From NCBI GenBank assembly GCA_937894065.1, contig CALCST010000027.1, positions 50,840 to 114,839 of the forward strand: a DNA stretch of 64,000 bases. The letters are read 5' to 3'. This document shows positions 34,493 to 45,558 of this stretch, piece by piece; within the stretch, counting starts at the first letter, position 1; every line of letters begins with the position of its first letter. The notes under the pieces were generated by a model. The model was not told the origin of the DNA and searched no databases. It saw nothing but the letters and a program-made list of their open reading frames with translations. The position numbers and the translations under genes are program-made. Source of the DNA: an uncultured Parabacteroides sp. (lineage in GTDB: Bacteria; Bacteroidota; Bacteroidia; Bacteroidales; Tannerellaceae).

Positions 34493-34495
34493 TGA

Positions 34496-34555
34496 AGTTG
34501 ACTAGGAGAGAATGCCTGATAATCTGGTCAACTCGTTCCCTTGTCAACTCGTTCC
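34496..34555. repeat. Imperfect hairpin repeat of the GTCAAC/GTTGAC family
   Basis: AGTTGACTAGG at 34496-34506 is opposed by two direct copies of GTCAACTCGTTCC (34527-34539, 34543-34555), 16 bp apart. The motif recurs near 13928 and 53570. It fills the gap between btuB and btuG. Confidence 0.6.
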
Positions 34556-34592
34556 ATCAAGCTATATATTTATAAATCTAAATATCAATAAA

Positions 34593-35687
34593 ATGAAAAA
34601 GAAAAACTATTTTGCACTTTGTGCTCTTTTGATGGCTTCAACCTTGGTTGGTTGCAGCAAAGATGATGCAGAAAACAATCCACAGCCGGAGCAGCCGGGA
34701 CAAACTGTCCTCAACGGATATTATGTTCTGAACAGCGGAAAAATGGGAAGTAACAATTCAACAATAACTTTCTATAATACCGAAAGTAAAGAAACAACAA
34801 GCGATATTTTTGAAACTGCCAATGGAAGAAAACTTGGCGATACAGCCAATGATATGATTATCTATGGCTCAAAGATTTATCTGGCTGTATATGGTTCACA
34901 GACTATTGAAGTGACAGACTTGAACGGCAAATCACTAAAACAAATAAAGAGCAATACAGATAAACCTTTGCAGCCAAGAGCTTTCACTTCATACGGCGGC
35001 AAAGTTTATGTTTCTTTGTTTGACGGCTATGTTGCAAGTATCGACACAACATCACTGGAAATAGACAACACAGTTGCTGTTGGCAGAAATCCGGAACAAT
35101 TAACTGTAGCAAACGGAAAATTGTATGTTGCAAACTCTGGTGGTCTTGACTATAATACTGAAGTTGGCTATGACAAAACTGTTTCTGTCGTAAATCTTGA
35201 ATCATTCACAGAAACAAAGAAAATTGAAACCGTTCTTAACCCATGTAATGTTCAGCGTGATTCACAGGAAGATGTTTATCTTGTTTCTATGGGTAATTAT
35301 GCTGATGTTCCAAACACATTGCAGAAAATAAATACTTCGACAGACGAAATATCAACTGTTTCTGTTGCAAATGCTACTGAAATGGCTTCACTTGGTGATA
35401 AAATATTCATGATGTATTCTCAGTATGATGAAAACTGGAATCAGACAATTACTTATTATATGTATGACGCGATAAATGAAAATATAATAACTGATTCTGC
35501 GCTGAAAGAAACTATTGCTAAGCCTTATAAGATTGCAGCAGACAAAGCTTCTAACATGCTGTTTGTCACTGAATCAGACTATACAAATAACGGAGACGTA
35601 TATTGTTTCGACGGAGATGGAAATCTTAAAGTTAAGTTCGAAGCTGGTCTGAATCCTATAAAGGTTATTGCTTCAAGCGTACAATAA
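34593..35687 (+). CDS. btuG: Surface cobalamin-binding beta-propeller lipoprotein BtuG
   Basis: From the ATG at 34593 the product is 364 aa, with a lipoprotein signal ending in LVGC. The rest is repeated beta-propeller-like blades (VYVSLFDGYVASIDTTSLEI, LYVANSGGL, KTVSVVNLESF) of the DUF5074/YVTN type. In Bacteroides, BtuG is a surface beta-propeller lipoprotein that captures B12 with very high affinity and hands it to BtuB. Direct placement after a riboswitch-controlled btuB makes this the likely identity here; individual ligand residues were not identified. Confidence 0.85.
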   Translation: MKKKNYFALCALLMASTLVGCSKDDAENNPQPEQPGQTVLNGYYVLNSGKMGSNNSTITFYNTESKETTSDIFETANGRKLGDTANDMIIYGSKIYLAVYGSQTIEVTDLNGKSLKQIKSNTDKPLQPRAFTSYGGKVYVSLFDGYVASIDTTSLEIDNTVAVGRNPEQLTVANGKLYVANSGGLDYNTEVGYDKTVSVVNLESFTETKKIETVLNPCNVQRDSQEDVYLVSMGNYADVPNTLQKINTSTDEISTVSVANATEMASLGDKIFMMYSQYDENWNQTITYYMYDAINENIITDSALKETIAKPYKIAADKASNMLFVTESDYTNNGDVYCFDGDGNLKVKFEAGLNPIKVIASSVQ

Positions 35688-35715
35688 TCAAGAAATATAG
35701 AATTATTAATTTCGC

Positions 35716-35793
35716 CACAACTGTGGTTTAATTAGGTCACAGCCGTGGCGAAATCAAGTCACAACTGTGGCGAGATTAAATCACAGCTGTGAC
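35716..35793. repeat. Four-palindrome cluster, 22-bp period (TCACAnCTGTGA type)
   Basis: CCACAACTGTGG, TCACAGCCGTGG, TCACAACTGTGG and TCACAGCTGTGA are centred at 35721.5, 35743.5, 35765.5 and 35787.5, exactly 22 bp apart. The spacers between them are similar AT-rich 10-mers (AAATCAAG, AGATTAAA). It lies 3' of btuG and before btuF. Confidence 0.85.
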
Positions 35794-35875
35794 TAAAATA
35801 GTTTATACTGAACAACAGGGCAAATAAAAATATAAGCGATAAACTTCAATTTACTAACCGGAAAAATATAAGATA

Positions 35876-36997
35876 ATGATGAAATTGATATATACTCTGA
35901 TAGCAGCATGCATGCTTCTGATTTCATGTCAGAATGCAAAAAACAAACCGGAAGAAACTCCAGTCGGAACAGAAACCATACGCTATGCCCAAGGTTTTTC
36001 AATTCGTCATTACAAAGATTACTCAACTGTTGAAGTGCGCAATCCTTGGGACACAACGAAACTTCTGCAAAGATATATCCTAATTGACAGAAACTCCGAA
36101 GAGCCGGAAAACCTTCCTAAAGGAACTGTCGTAAGAACTCCAGTTAAGAATATTGTTGCCTACACTTCTGTTCACGTTGCAATAATTGACCAGCTTGGTG
36201 AAAGCGACAAAATAATCGGTGTTTGCGAACCGAGATACATGGATACTCCGGTAATACAAAACGGATTGAAAGAGGGAAAAATCACCGACCTTGGTGAAGC
36301 AACTTCGCCAAATGTTGAGAAAATGATAGAGATTAATGCCGAACTTGTCATTGCATCTCCTTTCCAGAACAGCAGTTATGGACCGGTGGAGAAAATAGGC
36401 ATTCCTATTATTGAAGGTGCTGACTATATGGAAAATCTGCCTTTGGGAAGAACAGAATGGATAAAGTTTTACGGACTGCTTTTAGGCAAAGAAAGCAAAG
36501 CTGACTCTATTTTCCGTGAAACTGAGCAAAGATATTTGAAACTTAAAGAGCTGACGGCAAATATAAAAGACAAACCTACTGTTTTCACTGAAAAGAAATT
36601 CGGTGCATCATGGTATATGCCGGCAAAGAGCAGCTATATCGCACATCTTCTGGAAGATGCCGGTGCAGAATATATTTTCCGCGACCTCGAAGGCGCCGGA
36701 AGCATTCCGCTAACTTTCGAGCAAGTGTTCGAGAAAGCGATTCATGCCGATATATGGCTGATAAAATACAATCTTGCTAAAGACATGACTTATCGTGAAC
36801 TGGAATCAGAATACAGTCCATACAGAAATTTCGATGCTTTCAAGAACAGAAAGATTTTCGGTTGCAACACCGGAATTGTTCCTTATTATGAAGAATTTCC
36901 TCTCCATCCGGACTATTTGCTGGAAGATTTCATCAAGATTTTCCATCCGGAAATAATCGGAGACAGAGAGTTCAGATATTATAAACCTATGGAATAA
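35876..36997 (+). CDS. btuF: BtuF-like cobalamin-binding ABC transporter lipoprotein
   Basis: The 373-aa protein has a lipoprotein signal (LLISC) and then a type III periplasmic-binding fold of the BtuF/FhuD class: NIVAYTSVHVAIIDQLGESDKIIGV and the TDLGEATSPNVEKMIEINAELVIA block. It should bind cobalamin in the periplasm and deliver it to BtuCD. No btuC or btuD gene lies next to it; instead the gene overlaps the convergent cobyrinate synthase tail to tail by 11 bp. Heme or siderophore binding is a less likely alternative given the btuB-btuG context. Confidence 0.82.
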   Translation: MMKLIYTLIAACMLLISCQNAKNKPEETPVGTETIRYAQGFSIRHYKDYSTVEVRNPWDTTKLLQRYILIDRNSEEPENLPKGTVVRTPVKNIVAYTSVHVAIIDQLGESDKIIGVCEPRYMDTPVIQNGLKEGKITDLGEATSPNVEKMIEINAELVIASPFQNSSYGPVEKIGIPIIEGADYMENLPLGRTEWIKFYGLLLGKESKADSIFRETEQRYLKLKELTANIKDKPTVFTEKKFGASWYMPAKSSYIAHLLEDAGAEYIFRDLEGAGSIPLTFEQVFEKAIHADIWLIKYNLAKDMTYRELESEYSPYRNFDAFKNRKIFGCNTGIVPYYEEFPLHPDYLLEDFIKIFHPEIIGDREFRYYKPME

Positions 36998-38288
36998 GTT
37001 CAATCAAATCAAATTCGCCCCAATACCAGTGCGTATATCCGGCAATCAGATTCTTATAACGATAAACCGGAGTCGGACACAAGGTGTTGCGGGCTGAATA
37101 TTGGTTGACAACCGATTCGAGATTTTCCTCTTTCACTGATGAATAATGGAATTCGTGACCTCTGATTTCACGGTCCTTATAAATGAATTTTCTGTATCCG
37201 AGATGAAGTTTCATTGATTCCATTGTTGCAACATTATCCAGCACTCCAACAACCGGATATTGCTTGCCATCCATTCCTATTATACTCTTGCACAAATACA
37301 TCATGCCGCCACATTCGGCAAAAGCTTTGCCTCCGTTCTCAATATAATCAGCAATCGAGCAAAGCATCGTCTTGTTTGAAGATAATTCTTCGAGATAAAA
37401 CTCCGGATAACCGCCCGGAAGATAAAGGAAATCAATATTGTCCGGCAATTTGCAGTCAGCGATAGGACTGAAATATATTATCTCTCCTTTTTCAGATAAT
37501 TTCCTTATATTTTCACGATATGTGAAATTAAAGGCATTGTCGCGAGCCACTGCTATACGCAATTTATTATCTGCAGCTTCTGAATCGGCAGAATATTCAT
37601 GGCAGTGCGCAGTTGCAGCAGTCAGCTCAAAAAGCTTATCCATATCCACGTGACGCTCTATTTCCTCCGCAACTCTGTTAATCAGTTTCTCCTGTTCGGC
37701 AAGATGCTCAAGGCTAAGTCCCAAATGTCGTGAAGGAATTTCCATTCCGGACAATTTAGGCAAATATCCAAGACATTCCACTCCTGCATCATCGCAGGCA
37801 TCTTTCAGAAAAGAGAAATGAGATTCAGAAGAAACCTGATTGAATATCACTCCGGCAATATTTACTGATTTATCAAAATTCTTGAAGCCGAAAATCAGCG
37901 GAGCAACAGAATAAGCCGTTGATTTGGCATTGACAAGAAGAATAACCGGCAAATCCAAGTGTTTTGCAATATCAGCACTGCTTCCTTCAGATTTGCGCGA
38001 ACCGTCAAACAAACCCATAACTCCTTCCACAACGCAAGCATCTGCATCATTTCCATATCGGATAAACAAATCGCGCACATGCGCTGGCGAAGCCATCCAA
38101 GTATCAAGATTGACAGACTGAGAACCCGCAGCCAACGTATGATACTGAGTGTCTATATAATCCGGACCGCATTTGAACGGCTGAACCTTCAGATTTCTGT
38201 TTCTCAGAGCACGAAGCATTCCCATTGTGAATGTTGTTTTTCCGCTACCGGAAGAAGCGGCTGCTATAAGGAAATGGATTTTAGACAT
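36987..38288 (-). CDS. cbiA: Cobyrinate a,c-diamide synthase
   Basis: The 433-aa protein has an N-terminal P-loop domain (SGSGKTTFTMG near 13-23, then PFKCGPDYIDTQYH) and a C-terminal glutamine amidotransferase-3 domain with FLYLPGGYPEFY, the nucleophile-containing AECGGMMYL, and GHEFHYSSV. It uses ATP and glutamine to amidate the a and c side chains of cobyrinate. It sits last in the minus-strand thiamine operon, 76 bp from thiF, and overlaps btuF convergently. So a corrinoid enzyme is joined to a thiamine operon but also borders the B12 uptake operon. Confidence 0.92.
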   Translation of the reverse strand: MSKIHFLIAAASSGSGKTTFTMGMLRALRNRNLKVQPFKCGPDYIDTQYHTLAAGSQSVNLDTWMASPAHVRDLFIRYGNDADACVVEGVMGLFDGSRKSEGSSADIAKHLDLPVILLVNAKSTAYSVAPLIFGFKNFDKSVNIAGVIFNQVSSESHFSFLKDACDDAGVECLGYLPKLSGMEIPSRHLGLSLEHLAEQEKLINRVAEEIERHVDMDKLFELTAATAHCHEYSADSEAADNKLRIAVARDNAFNFTYRENIRKLSEKGEIIYFSPIADCKLPDNIDFLYLPGGYPEFYLEELSSNKTMLCSIADYIENGGKAFAECGGMMYLCKSIIGMDGKQYPVVGVLDNVATMESMKLHLGYRKFIYKDREIRGHEFHYSSVKEENLESVVNQYSARNTLCPTPVYRYKNLIAGYTHWYWGEFDLIELIP

Positions 38289-38364
38289 GGATTTTCAAGT
38301 TTGTTAGTTATCGAATTTATAAGTTTGTGAATTGTATTCTTGTTCTTTCGATGCTTTCCCGCAA

Positions 38365-39075
38365 TCAATACAAATCCAGGACAAAGCTTTGCATTGTCAG
38401 CAAATCAATTGTCCATAATTTGCCGGACAAATTCTCACCGCATCCTGTAATGAGTTTTATGGCTTCGGACGCTTCAACGCAGCCAACTATTCCGGGAAGA
38501 ACGCCCATAACGCCCAATGAAGGACGAGGCATCGACATTATTTCTTCCTCATCGGGAAACAAATCTCTGTATTTCCTTCCATCAGGAAGATTGAACACCG
38601 AAACTTGCCCGTCAAATTCACGAATAGCTCCATAAATATATGGAACAGACAAGCGCGAAGTTATATCGCCAATCAAATATCTGGTTGCAAAATTATCGGT
38701 TCCGTCAATAACAATATCATAGGCAGATATTATGTTTTCGGCATTCGTTTCGTCCAGTCGGAACGGATAGGCAGTTATCTCTATTGATGAATTCAATGCT
38801 TGAAGTCTGCGCTTTGCGCATTCAACTTTTGGAATTCCAACTTCAGACTCAGTATATAAAACCTGACGCTGAAGATTCGATTCGCTTACAACATCATCGT
38901 CCATCAATCCCAAATGTCCTACACCGGCTGCTGCAAGATAAAGGGCAATGGGCGAACCAAGTCCGCCCACGCCCACAAGCAATATCTTAGCCTCGGACAA
39001 TCTCCGCTGTCCGTCCTCTCCTATTTCATCCAGGAGCAGATGACGCGAATATCGTTCACGAAAATCTTTATCCAT
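38365..39075 (-). CDS. thiF: ThiF/HesA-type sulfur carrier adenylyltransferase
   Basis: The 236-aa reading from the ATG at 39075 overlaps the thiH stop by 8 bp; a longer TTG reading at 39132 is rejected. Features are RYSRHLLLDEIG at the start, the nucleotide loop GVGGLGSPIALYLAAAGVG, DDDVVSESNLQRQ and the DGTDNFATRYL block. It adenylates the C-terminal glycine of ThiS so sulfur can be added. The usual zinc-binding cysteine pairs of ThiF are not visible: only one or two cysteines remain, a feature to check. Confidence 0.88.
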   Translation of the reverse strand: MDKDFRERYSRHLLLDEIGEDGQRRLSEAKILLVGVGGLGSPIALYLAAAGVGHLGLMDDDVVSESNLQRQVLYTESEVGIPKVECAKRRLQALNSSIEITAYPFRLDETNAENIISAYDIVIDGTDNFATRYLIGDITSRLSVPYIYGAIREFDGQVSVFNLPDGRKYRDLFPDEEEIMSMPRPSLGVMGVLPGIVGCVEASEAIKLITGCGENLSGKLWTIDLLTMQSFVLDLY

Positions 39076-40207
39076 GAGCCTGCAATGTTGGTTCATCAAA
39101 AGCCTGGTCCCAGTCTTTCCAAACCGGCTCAATTCCCAATCCCTTCAAAGCGGCAGTAACTTCGCGGGCAGTTCTCTCGTCACTGACATGGAACTGTTCC
39201 AAAGTCTGAGGATAAGAATAATAACCACCTGGTTCAGTCTTACTTTCAGCACTCATAGTTGTTACACCAAGGCGAGCCATATTGTCGCGGAACTCAGCAC
39301 TCTCACGTGTAGAATATGAAATATCAACATCATGGTCAAATATTCGTGTAGCAAAAGTAAGCTGAGCCAGCTCCTTGTCAGACATAACAACATTCGGCTG
39401 GAAACCACCGTTTTCCGACGGACGCATACGAGGGAAGTTGAAACTGTATTTAGTTTTCCAGTAATGTTTCTGCAAATAGCGGAGATGATATGCCATCATA
39501 GTCACATCTGTGCGCCATTCCTTTTCCAAACCAATCAACACGCCCATTCCGATGCTGTGAACTCCGGCCTGTCCCATTCTGTCGAACCCGTTCACTCGCC
39601 AGTCAAATTTGGATTTCATTCCACGCGGATGATAAATATTATAGTTTGCCTTGTGATATGTTTCCTGGAAGCAAATCACACCATTCATCCCGTGATGAGT
39701 CAGCTCCTTATATTCTTCAGCAGACAAAGGCATAACCTCAATCTTAAGGTTTGAGAAATATGGCTTTGCCAAGTCCAGTGCACGGGCAATATACGGCACT
39801 CCGGCTTTAGCCGGATTCTCGCCTGTTACAAGAAGCAGGTTCTCAAACGGAGCCAGTTTCTTTATTGCCTTATATTCGTTTACGATTTCCTCCTCAGTAA
39901 GGATAGTTCTCTTCATCGGATTGCTGACGTGGAAACCACAATAAACGCATGAATTGGTACAAGAGTTTGTGATATACAACGGAACGAACATCGACATTGT
40001 ATTTCCGAATCTTTCTCTTGTATATTTATAACTTAATTGTGCCATTGTTTCCATATACGGCTCAGCCGCAGGTGAAATCAATGCCATAAAATCATTGACA
40101 TCAAGATGCTCTTTTGCCAAGGCACGACGAACATCGGCTTCGGTTTTAGAGTAAATAAGGGATGTTGTTTCATCCCAATCTATTTTTTCTAATTCTTCCG
40201 AAAACAT
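39068..40207 (-). CDS. thiH: 2-iminoacetate synthase ThiH
   Basis: The 379-aa radical SAM enzyme carries the cluster motif CTNSCVYCGF (CX3CX2C) at about residues 83-90, followed by PMKRTILTEEEI. It cleaves tyrosine to dehydroglycine (2-iminoacetate) and p-cresol for the thiazole of thiamine in anaerobes. It lies between thiC and thiF in the thi operon, and thiF begins inside its last codons. The overall length agrees with the family. Confidence 0.94.
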   Translation of the reverse strand: MFSEELEKIDWDETTSLIYSKTEADVRRALAKEHLDVNDFMALISPAAEPYMETMAQLSYKYTRERFGNTMSMFVPLYITNSCTNSCVYCGFHVSNPMKRTILTEEEIVNEYKAIKKLAPFENLLLVTGENPAKAGVPYIARALDLAKPYFSNLKIEVMPLSAEEYKELTHHGMNGVICFQETYHKANYNIYHPRGMKSKFDWRVNGFDRMGQAGVHSIGMGVLIGLEKEWRTDVTMMAYHLRYLQKHYWKTKYSFNFPRMRPSENGGFQPNVVMSDKELAQLTFATRIFDHDVDISYSTRESAEFRDNMARLGVTTMSAESKTEPGGYYSYPQTLEQFHVSDERTAREVTAALKGLGIEPVWKDWDQAFDEPTLQAHG

Positions 40208-40219
40208 ATTTGGATAGTT

Positions 40220-41914
<1,695 letters not shown>

Positions 41915-41986
41915 TTAGTTTCTGAGTTTTTTAAGTTTTTGAGTTTTACTCAAGATTAGCGAGCTCAACTCATACTTATCTTCTTT

Positions 41987-42760
41987 TTATCCCAAAAATG
42001 AAGTCAAAGGAGATGATGCAGAAGCCTGGAAGTTATTTGCCACTCCACCTAATCCGGCTTCGTAAGCCTGACGTCCTGCCTCAACCGCAGCCTTGAATGC
42101 TTTAGCCATTTCAACAGGATTTCCGGCAACAGCAACAGCAGTGTTAACCAACACAGCAGAAGCACCAAGTTCCATAGCTTCAGCAGCATGACTTGGAGCA
42201 CCGATTCCGGCATCAACAACTACTGGAATACCAGCCTGTTCGATAATTATGCGAAGGAAATCACGAGTCTGCAAACCTTTGTTTGTTCCAATCGGAGCAC
42301 CAAGAGGCATAACAGTTGCAGCACCAGCTTCCTCAAGCTGCTTGCACAATACTGGGTCTGCCTGGCAATATGGAAGAACAACGAAACCAAGTTTCACCAA
42401 CTGTTCTGTTGCTTTAAGAGTTTCCACAGTATCAGGCAACAAATAACGAGGATCCGGATGGATTTCAAGTTTCAACCAGTTTGTTCCAAAAGCCTCACGC
42501 GCCATCTGGGCAGCAAATACGGCTTCTTCGGCATTACGAACGCCTGAAGTGTTAGGCAACAACTGTATATGGCTGTGTGTGATATGTTTCAGCAAGTCAT
42601 CTTCCTTGTCGTCCAAATCTACTCTCTTCATTGCAACTGTCACCATTTCTGAACCAGAAGCAAGAATAGCTTCTTCCATCAATTTATTTGAGTTGAATTT
42701 TCCTGTACCCAAAAACAAACGGGAATTAAATTCTTTTCCCGCAATAACCAACTTTTCCAT
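41987..42760 (-). CDS. thiG: Thiazole synthase ThiG
   Basis: The 257-aa TIM-barrel protein starts [19 protein letters not shown] and shows [17 protein letters not shown] and [31 protein letters not shown], the family phosphate-binding blocks. It forms the thiazole phosphate from deoxyxylulose phosphate, ThiS-thiocarboxylate and dehydroglycine. The active-site lysine lies in the first third. It follows thiS by 52 bp with no thiE between them, unlike the common Bacteroides order. Confidence 0.96.
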   Translation of the reverse strand: MEKLVIAGKEFNSRLFLGTGKFNSNKLMEEAILASGSEMVTVAMKRVDLDDKEDDLLKHITHSHIQLLPNTSGVRNAEEAVFAAQMAREAFGTNWLKLEIHPDPRYLLPDTVETLKATEQLVKLGFVVLPYCQADPVLCKQLEEAGAATVMPLGAPIGTNKGLQTRDFLRIIIEQAGIPVVVDAGIGAPSHAAEAMELGASAVLVNTAVAVAGNPVEMAKAFKAAVEAGRQAYEAGLGGVANNFQASASSPLTSFLG

Positions 42761-42812
42761 ATGATTATGATATTATATATATTTATTATCTGACTTATGC
42801 TTCTCAAAGACT

Positions 42813-43013
42813 TTATCCGCCACATGCAGCCTTAATCACAACAAGAGAATCATTCTCTTTTATGACAAACTGCGCCCATTCTGTACGCGGAACCATACGA
42901 TTGTTTACGGCAACTGCAATTCCTTTTTCCGGCCATTGCAACTGCTCTGACAATTGAGCCAAAGTTGAAGTTTCAGGACACTCCAATGATTTGTTATTCA
43001 CCTTTATATTCAT
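42813..43013 (-). CDS. thiS: Sulfur carrier protein ThiS
   Basis: The 66-aa ubiquitin-like protein ends in ACGG, the C-terminal Gly-Gly that ThiF activates and that becomes a thiocarboxylate for ThiG. Internal IAVAVNNRMVPRTEW is typical of ThiS. It is the first gene of the operon, directly behind the TPP riboswitch and its attenuator hairpin. Confidence 0.95.
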   Translation of the reverse strand: MNIKVNNKSLECPETSTLAQLSEQLQWPEKGIAVAVNNRMVPRTEWAQFVIKENDSLVVIKAACGG

Positions 43014-43032
43014 AAAACTGTATTTTGATATG

Positions 43033-43088
43033 AAATAAATAAAAACGATGCTTTAACTCACACAAAATGTGGATTAAACTCTAGCATC
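43033..43088 (-). terminator. Attenuator hairpin of the TPP riboswitch
   Basis: On the minus strand, GATGCT and AGCATC close an imperfect stem (inner TTTAA/TTAAA and CACA/TGTG pairs), followed by GTTTTTATTTATTTC. It lies between aptamer and thiS and looks like a transcription terminator that the riboswitch would control. Confidence 0.65.
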
Positions 43089-43149
43089 CTAAAATACAAT
43101 GGAAATACAAAGGAATGTATATAAGCGGAATATTATGAAGAGAAATATC

Positions 43150-43226
43150 AACAATCCCTACGGCAGCACTAACTGCGTCAGGTTCGAAGGGTATAATCTC
43201 AGCCTCCGTTCAGGCACCCCTTTGTT
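43150..43226 (-). ncRNA. TPP riboswitch (THI element)
   Basis: Minus-strand order GGGGTGCC, GGCTGAGATTATACCC, GAACCTGA, then CAGTTAGTGCTGCCGTAGGGA is the conserved THI-box aptamer. Binding of thiamine pyrophosphate should repress thiSGCHF. The rest of the 463-bp gap 43014-43476 is AT-rich and holds the attenuator and the divergent OPT-gene leader. Confidence 0.95.
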
Positions 43227-43476
43227 TTCAATAGCAAAATAAGACATTTTTTTTCAAATTACATAAATAATAGGATAATTATTTTCCATCAAGTTTCTTC
43301 CTATGTTCTGCCTTAATCTCTATTCAAAACATAATGATACTTCCCTTTAATTTTGGAAATTCAAATTTTTTAAATATATTGCAGACTAATTATAAATTAA
43401 CTTTCAAAAGTGCGGCTTTCAATCAAAGAATCGGCAAGTTTACCTAACGTCACAAAACAATAAAAGAATACACATC

Positions 43477-45471
43477 ATGAAAGAAGAAAAAGAAGAAAAA
43501 GTCGGCGGTCTGCCGGAAAATGCTTACAGGGAACTAAAAGAAGGAGAAAAATATGTTCCTGTTATGTCTCCGGACAAGAATTATCGCGAAGTTACTCCAT
43601 GGTCCGTATGTTGGGGATTGGTTATGGCAATAGTTTTCAGTGCGGCTGCCGCATACCTCGGACTACGTGTGGGCCAGGTATTTGAAGCAGCAATTCCAAT
43701 TGCAATTATAGCAGTCGGATTGTCAGGAGGATTCAAAAGGAAAAATGCTTTGGCTGAAAACGTAATAATACAGTCAATCGGTGCCAGCAGCGGAGTGATT
43801 GTTGCAGGTGCCATCTTCACATTGCCTGCATTATACATTCTGCAAGACAAGTATCCGGAAATAACAGTAAACTTTTTTGAAGTGTTTATGAGTTCTCTTC
43901 TGGGAGGTATTCTGGGTATATTATTGCTTATTCCGTTCAGAAAATATTTTGTTTCGGATATGCACGGCAAATATCCATTTCCTGAAGCAACGGCAACTAC
44001 TCAAGTGCTGATTTCCGGCGAAAAAGGAGGAAACCAGGCGAAACCATTGATTTTTGCCGGTCTTATCGGAGGTATATACGACTTTATAATCGCATCATTC
44101 GGCTGGTGGAGCGAAAATATAAGTACACGCATCATTGGCGCAGGCGAAATGCTTGCCGAAAAAGCAAAGATTGTATTTAAAGTGAATACGGGCGCAGCTG
44201 TTCTTGGTTTGGGATATATTATCGGACTTAAATATTCAGTTATAATATGCGCCGGTTCATTTTTGGTATGGCTGGTTATAATTCCTGCAATGTCTGCAAT
44301 ATTTAACGGAGATGTTCTTACATTCGGCAATGCAGCCATAACTGCAACTGTTGGCCAAATGAGCGCAGAAGAAATCTTCACTAATTATGCCCGCCACATC
44401 GGTATCGGCGGTATTGCAACAGCCGGTGTAATTGGTATCATCAAATCATGGGGAATAATCAAAGGAGCTGCAGGCTTGGTTTCACGCGAATTGAAAGGCA
44501 AATCTGATGTAGCAGATAACACTTGTGTACGAACACAAAAGGATATTTCAATGAAAATCATTGCTTTTGGAGTTATTGCTACATTAATAATCACATATCT
44601 GTTCTTCCATTTCGGAGTTCTTGACAATTGGTTCTATGCCGTTGTAGGACTTTTGTTGGTTGCTGTCATAGCATTTCTGTTTACTACAGTGGCTGCAAAT
44701 GCAATTGCAATTGTTGGAACAAACCCTGTTTCCGGAATGACTTTGATGACGCTGATACTCGCTTCCATCATTCTGGTTGCAACAGGATTGAAAGGCACAG
44801 CCGGCATGGTTTCAGCTCTTATTATCGGAGGTGTTGTTTGCACTGCATTGTCAATGGCGGGAGGATTCATTACAGACCTTAAAATCGGATACTGGCTGGG
44901 AACAACTCCGGCAAAGCAGGAAACTTGGAAATTCTTGGGAACATTGGTTTCTGCAGCAACAGTTGGTGGCGTTATTCTAGTTCTAAACAAGACTTATGGA
45001 TTTACTAGCGGACAGCTCGCTGCACCTCAGGCTAATGCAATGGCAGCAGTTATTGAACCGTTAATGAACGGAACTGGCGCGCCATGGGCTTTGTATGCAA
45101 TCGGAGCAGTTCTGGCTGTTATATTAAATTTCTGCGGAATACCGGCTCTTGCATTTGCTCTTGGCATGTTTATTCCAATTGAACTCAACACTCCTTTGCT
45201 TATAGGTGGAGCCATAAGCTGGTATGTCGGCAGCAGAAGTAAAGATGAAGCATTGAATGCAGCGAGACTGCAGAAAGGAACTCTCCTTTCATCAGGATTC
45301 ATCGCCGGAGGAGCATTGATGGGTGTTATCAGCGCAATCTTAAGATTTGCGGATATAAATTTATATTGCACAGAATGGGCTTCGGGCGCAATGGCAGAAT
45401 GGCTTGCAGTTGTTATGTACGTATTGCTAATGGTTTATTTGACTAAGAGTTCATTAAGCGCAAATAAATAG
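43477..45471 (+). CDS. OPT family oligopeptide transporter
   Basis: The 664-aa membrane protein of about 14-16 helices has the OPT opening FREVTPWS-like block (NYREVTPWSVCWGLVMAIVF), then YLGLRVGQVFEAAIPIAI, and FPEATATTQVLISGE, a conserved OPT/YSL signature. It should import short peptides or metal-chelate complexes across the inner membrane in symport with protons. It is divergent from the thi operon and followed by a hairpin at 45484. The substrate is unknown. Confidence 0.9.
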   Translation: MKEEKEEKVGGLPENAYRELKEGEKYVPVMSPDKNYREVTPWSVCWGLVMAIVFSAAAAYLGLRVGQVFEAAIPIAIIAVGLSGGFKRKNALAENVIIQSIGASSGVIVAGAIFTLPALYILQDKYPEITVNFFEVFMSSLLGGILGILLLIPFRKYFVSDMHGKYPFPEATATTQVLISGEKGGNQAKPLIFAGLIGGIYDFIIASFGWWSENISTRIIGAGEMLAEKAKIVFKVNTGAAVLGLGYIIGLKYSVIICAGSFLVWLVIIPAMSAIFNGDVLTFGNAAITATVGQMSAEEIFTNYARHIGIGGIATAGVIGIIKSWGIIKGAAGLVSRELKGKSDVADNTCVRTQKDISMKIIAFGVIATLIITYLFFHFGVLDNWFYAVVGLLLVAVIAFLFTTVAANAIAIVGTNPVSGMTLMTLILASIILVATGLKGTAGMVSALIIGGVVCTALSMAGGFITDLKIGYWLGTTPAKQETWKFLGTLVSAATVGGVILVLNKTYGFTSGQLAAPQANAMAAVIEPLMNGTGAPWALYAIGAVLAVILNFCGIPALAFALGMFIPIELNTPLLIGGAISWYVGSRSKDEALNAARLQKGTLLSSGFIAGGALMGVISAILRFADINLYCTEWASGAMAEWLAVVMYVLLMVYLTKSSLSANK

Positions 45472-45483
45472 CAAGCCAAACAG

Positions 45484-45515
45484 GCCTTTGCCTGATAAGA
45501 TAATCAGGCAAAGGC
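45484..45515. terminator. Perfect 13-bp hairpin after the OPT gene
   Basis: GCCTTTGCCTGAT and ATCAGGCAAAGGC pair completely around a 6-nt loop. The following bases are A-rich instead of T-rich, so terminator strength on the plus strand is uncertain. Confidence 0.55.
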
Positions 45516-45558
45516 AAAATCATCAGTCAATAAATATTAATACAACAACAATTATTTT

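Noticed and set aside
43170..43200. A GGTTCGAA sequence resembling a tRNA T-arm
   Set aside because: It belongs to the TPP riboswitch on the other strand; no acceptor or anticodon stem is present.
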